DNA from: Streptococcus oralis
GTDB taxonomy: Bacteria > Bacillota > Bacilli > Lactobacillales > Streptococcaceae
DNA length: 8,351 bases
Reading direction: 5' to 3'
Assembly: GCA_937930605.1 (NCBI GenBank)
Contig: CALHBZ010000100.1
Location: 1 to 8,351 of the forward strand
Made by a program: the position numbers and the translations under genes. Shown here piece by piece: positions 6,054 through 8,351 of the stretch (the first letter of the stretch is position 1; every line of letters starts with the position of its first letter). The notes beneath the pieces were generated by a model. It did not search any database. It was not told where the DNA came from and saw nothing but the letters and a program-made list of their open reading frames with translations.

Positions 6054-7010
6054 CTATTTTACCACATTTTTTGAGAAATATAAGTGATAAAAGGCTGGTG
6101 GATAGAGCTTTTGGCGATTATTTTTCGGATTTTTTTGATAGTAAGCCTGAAAATTTCTATAATAGCTAGTCAAATCCGTTTCAATCTGCAAAAAATCACC
6201 CGATTCTATCGGTCTGACCTGGGGATACCAGTCATCTAGTTGATGGTTTAATAGATTGTCTCCTTGATGATAAGCTTCCTCCTGCTTCTTCATCCAGTAG
6301 GGCGTTTGATAGTACAACTGCTGGCGAATGTAGTGACAGATAGTTGAATCTTGCACAACAGCAAAACGAGGCAGTTTTTGTTTTTGATAAGGAAATCGTA
6401 GAATTTCCAAGAGATTTCCTTGACCATAGGGAAATTCCTTGACCTGAAAATGAAGCTTGCCACGTAGGTCCTGATGCAGAAGATATTTCAGTCTCAAAAT
6501 TTTCCTTTTGAGATCCAGTTCCCAAACAAAGAAACCCATATTTTGACTAAAATAGAGGAATCCCCTTTGCAATTGTGTAAGTCTCTCTTTTAACCAGAGT
6601 TTTTCTCCCAGTAGCCAGATAACCTGATAGCCCTGGCTGCGGTATCCTTGACTTCTATCGCCTAAAAGCTTTTGAGACAAGGGGCTACACTGAACCTCCA
6701 GAGCTAGTTTCTCATTGACGAGAACATCTGCTATCTGCTGAATCTCGGGCAGACTGTATTCTAAGGCGACCTGATTGTCCTTCTTGGCCCAGTGATAGAG
6801 AGCCTCTTTGTTGCCCAAGTGTTCTGAACTTTCATTTTCAAAAATGGCAATACAATCTCTTAACCTTTCATGGGCAAAGTGCGTTCGAATACTCGGTCCT
6901 TGGCGTAATCGTAGTCCGCCCCCACAGGCTGGACAAGTGTAGGGCTGCTTTGTTACGTCTTTTTCGAGGGCATTCACCAAATTTCCTTTGGCATCTCTGG
7001 CTACAAACAT
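6054..7010 (-). CDS. coiA: Competence protein CoiA
   Basis: A 318-residue late-competence protein needed for natural transformation. It acts in the cytoplasm on incoming single-stranded DNA together with RecA-mediated recombination. The N-terminal motif CPACGGGLRLRQG (Cys26, Cys29) with HFAH (44-47) looks like a small zinc-binding module. It is followed by SSEHLGNKEALYHW and then the nuclease-like core, with Asp95 in IADVLV and Glu105-x-Gln107 in LEVQCS, as in PD-(D/E)xK folds of the CoiA family. The QGYQVIWLLGEKLW motif (from 127) is also typical. Length equals the pneumococcal protein. GGAGG sits 6 nt before the ATG, and the cin-box lies only about 22 nt before the ATG, giving a very short leader. 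Expression should be tied to the competence sigma factor ComX. pepF follows after 18 nt. Confidence 0.96.
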   Translation of the reverse strand: MFVARDAKGNLVNALEKDVTKQPYTCPACGGGLRLRQGPSIRTHFAHERLRDCIAIFENESSEHLGNKEALYHWAKKDNQVALEYSLPEIQQIADVLVNEKLALEVQCSPLSQKLLGDRSQGYRSQGYQVIWLLGEKLWLKERLTQLQRGFLYFSQNMGFFVWELDLKRKILRLKYLLHQDLRGKLHFQVKEFPYGQGNLLEILRFPYQKQKLPRFAVVQDSTICHYIRQQLYYQTPYWMKKQEEAYHQGDNLLNHQLDDWYPQVRPIESGDFLQIETDLTSYYRNFQAYYQKNPKNNRQKLYPPAFYHLYFSKNVVK

Positions 7011-7031
7011 GGTCTACCTCCTTTTCTCATT

Positions 7032-7053
7032 TATTCGAAAAAGAAGCAAAAAA
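7032..7053 (-). promoter_or_regulatory. Late-competence (cin-box/com-box) promoter of coiA
   Basis: The minus strand reads TTCGAATA (7039-7032), one mismatch from the ComX-recognised cin-box TACGAATA. It is preceded by a strongly T-rich stretch (7053-7040), as expected around -25. The position right before the ribosome site of a known late gene makes the call strong in spite of the mismatch. Confidence 0.75.
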
Positions 7054-7072
7054 GACTGGAATTCCAGCCTTT
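7048..7072 (-). terminator. Terminator of the Card1-like gene
   Basis: AAAGGCTGG pairs with CCAGTCTTT around an AATT loop (9 bp with one G-U; 7072-7064 with 7059-7051) and runs into TTTTTT, starting about 14 nt after the stop codon. Its T-tract also forms the T-rich part of the coiA promoter. Confidence 0.85.
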
Positions 7073-7086
7073 CATAATATTATTTC

Positions 7087-8235
7087 TTATCTTTTTTGTC
7101 TCTTAGAATATTTTTTTAGCATGGGTATGAGATTGGGAATCTGCTCGCTTCTAATGACGAGCACTCCATATTCCTGGCAACGATTGGCATAAACAGGATT
7201 GATTTTCCCTGTACAGACAATCAACTTGAGGCAACTCTCCCCAGCAAAATGATTGGCATAGACTTCTAGCTCATTGATGGCTTCAACTGATAAATCTGTC
7301 ATCTTGCAAGAGATAAAGGTAATCGAGCGCCCCTTTCTCAGAATGACATCAATCTCATTTTGAACATTGTCTGCCTCTGGAAAGATACCATTCCAATCAA
7401 TTTCACCACCTATCATGCATTCATCAAACAGCTGAGATTCAAGCGCCAAGAGATAGAGATATACCTCTAAAATATGCCCCTTGTTGCGGCAAAAAACTTG
7501 AGCTTCTTGACTTGGAAAACTGTAAGCTACTCGTTTCTTGTCTTCGCTTTCCATACAAAGCATTCCCGCTTCCACTAGTAAGGGGATAAGGGATTCTGGA
7601 TAGTGATAATACTTGCCGTTGTTTTCCAGGATCTTTTCGGTCTCAGCATGAAGGTCATTGGTCTTAGCTAGAGAGAAAAATTGGGTCACTTGATACCAGT
7701 GGGCAGGATTGGCAATAGCTGAGCTGGCTAATTTTTTGATGGCAGCAATTTGCTCAACTGAGTGGATAGGGCGTTTGGATTTGAGGATTTTTCCACCACG
7801 CAAGGCTATCAGCTGTTGGATGCTTAGGGTTGGAATGTCCAAATCTTCTTTTTCCAGCTGACCGGCTACCCACTTGTATTGTTTTCCCCGCTCGACATCC
7901 ATGGCAACGATGGGGAGGTGGCGATCCAAGCCGTATTGATAGAGAGATAAGGCTAGTAGCGAATCCCCACCAAAAACATCAAGAAGAACCTGGTCATAGC
8001 CTGCTAGACAATAATCTAACTGGTTTGCTAGTTGTTCTAAGGATAACTGACGAAAGGTCACTCGTTGGATATGAGGTACCTCTTCCATGATAAACTGACG
8101 GAGAGAGAGCTTCTCTTCATTGCTTATTTTCGTCAAAGAAAGGAAGAGAATCTCGTCACAATCACTGACAAAGGCTTGGTAGACATTCTTTTCCAATACA
8201 TGCCGATCATACAATTCCACCAAAAGACTCGCCAT
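7087..8235 (-). CDS. Card1/DUF1887-like protein: CARF-like domain plus PD-(D/E)xK nuclease
   Basis: A 382-residue protein; an ATG 36 codons further upstream is open but was rejected as the start. Residues about 1-120 have the layout of a CARF (cyclic-oligoadenylate sensor) Rossmann domain: EKNVYQAFVSDCDEILFLS near the start and LLDVFGGDSLLALSLYQYG (84-102), where typical CARF proteins have a TGGT(K/R) loop. Here that loop is GGDS. A helical or winged-helix middle follows (about 150-245). The C-terminal nuclease-like domain has Glu257 (GHILEVYLY), Asp296 (NEIDV) and Lys311 (FISCK); the acidic residue usual two positions before the Lys is Ser309. Card1 and Can2 are type III CRISPR effectors that cleave nucleic acid when bound to cyclic tetra-adenylate, but no CRISPR gene or array is visible here. 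Start choice: GGAGGTGAT 7 nt before ATG 8235. The gene has its own promoter and terminator. Confidence 0.85.
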   Translation of the reverse strand: MASLLVELYDRHVLEKNVYQAFVSDCDEILFLSLTKISNEEKLSLRQFIMEEVPHIQRVTFRQLSLEQLANQLDYCLAGYDQVLLDVFGGDSLLALSLYQYGLDRHLPIVAMDVERGKQYKWVAGQLEKEDLDIPTLSIQQLIALRGGKILKSKRPIHSVEQIAAIKKLASSAIANPAHWYQVTQFFSLAKTNDLHAETEKILENNGKYYHYPESLIPLLVEAGMLCMESEDKKRVAYSFPSQEAQVFCRNKGHILEVYLYLLALESQLFDECMIGGEIDWNGIFPEADNVQNEIDVILRKGRSITFISCKMTDLSVEAINELEVYANHFAGESCLKLIVCTGKINPVYANRCQEYGVLVIRSEQIPNLIPMLKKYSKRQKR

Positions 8236-8261
8236 TGGATCACCTCCATCATAAAGACTTT

Positions 8262-8274
8262 CTCTCGCTGAGAG
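8262..8274 (-). other. Small leader hairpin before the Card1-like gene
   Basis: CTCTC and GAGAG pair around three bases in the untranslated leader, about 27 nt before the start codon. Five base pairs only; no function can be assigned. Confidence 0.3.
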
Positions 8275-8314
8275 TGTCATCAATACAGTTCTACTGCTCT
8301 GATTTCCTACTTCT

Positions 8315-8343
8315 AGTATAGCATAAAATCCTGCTCGCCCCAA
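8315..8343 (-). promoter_or_regulatory. Promoter of the Card1-like gene
   Basis: On the minus strand TTGGGG (8343-8338), 17 nt ending in TGC, and TATACT (8320-8315) make a good extended -10 promoter. It lies inside the stretch that a longer reading of the protein would need for coding, which supports the start at 8235 and a leader of about 70 nt. Confidence 0.7.
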
Positions 8344-8351
8344 TCTGAGGC

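Noticed and set aside
6619..6648. Direct repeat RSQGYRSQGY in CoiA as a recent duplication
   Set aside because: A similar basic/aromatic motif precedes the QGYQVIWLLG core in CoiA proteins generally, and the overall length is normal.
8236..8343. N-terminal extension of the Card1-like protein from an ATG at 8343
   Set aside because: A strong GGAGGTGAT with ideal spacing precedes the ATG at 8235, a promoter lies inside the extension, and the extension has no family resemblance.
1..8351. CRISPR array, tRNA or rRNA genes, BOX/RUP-type small repeats, insertion sequence transposase
   Set aside because: Looked for because of the Card1-like gene and the recombinase; no spaced repeats, cloverleaf sequences, known repeat-element motifs or transposase were recognised by eye.

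Overview
The window looks like a chromosomal segment of a mitis-group Streptococcus (S. pneumoniae, S. mitis or S. oralis type). The reasons are the gene order coiA - pepF - O-methyltransferase - prsA/ppmA, a ComX-type late-competence promoter in front of coiA, a CiaR-type direct repeat in front of prsA, extended -10 promoters, strong AGGAGG ribosome sites and low GC. All seven recognisable genes lie on the minus strand, so the region reads from right to left.

Right part (7087-8351): an orphan Card1/DUF1887-like protein with a degenerate CARF-type Rossmann domain and a C-terminal PD-(D/E)xK nuclease domain. It has its own promoter and terminator. Middle part (3518-7010): coiA, pepF and a TrmR-like O-methyltransferase are packed with gaps of 18 nt and 1 nt, probably one operon driven by the cin-box promoter. 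Left end (145-1092): the lipoprotein foldase prsA/ppmA, with a promoter carrying a CiaR box and a strong terminator. An extended -10 promoter at the far left points to a gene outside the window.

Between the methyltransferase and prsA, which as I recall are adjacent in pneumococcal genomes, lies an apparent accessory cassette of about 2.3 kb (about 1230-3510). It holds a small serine recombinase, a 304-nt intergenic control region, and an LPXTG wall-anchored protein with one MucBP-like domain and sixteen 14-residue Pro/Glu/Lys repeats. The control region contains two related 30-bp dyads (2662-2691 and 2781-2810) that look like recombinase sites. Their central dinucleotides (AC and GT) are reverse complements, so the cores are in inverted orientation. 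The roughly 119-bp segment between them contains a promoter-like sequence that now points away from the surface-protein gene.

My main hypothesis is therefore a compact, phase-variable surface-adhesin cassette: a recombinase, a tiny invertible promoter segment and an LPXTG adhesin. The recombinase ribosome site also sits in a hairpin that could silence read-through transcripts from the upstream operon. The hypothesis rests on motif reading only. A second promoter-like sequence close to the adhesin gene, outside the segment, is a real complication.
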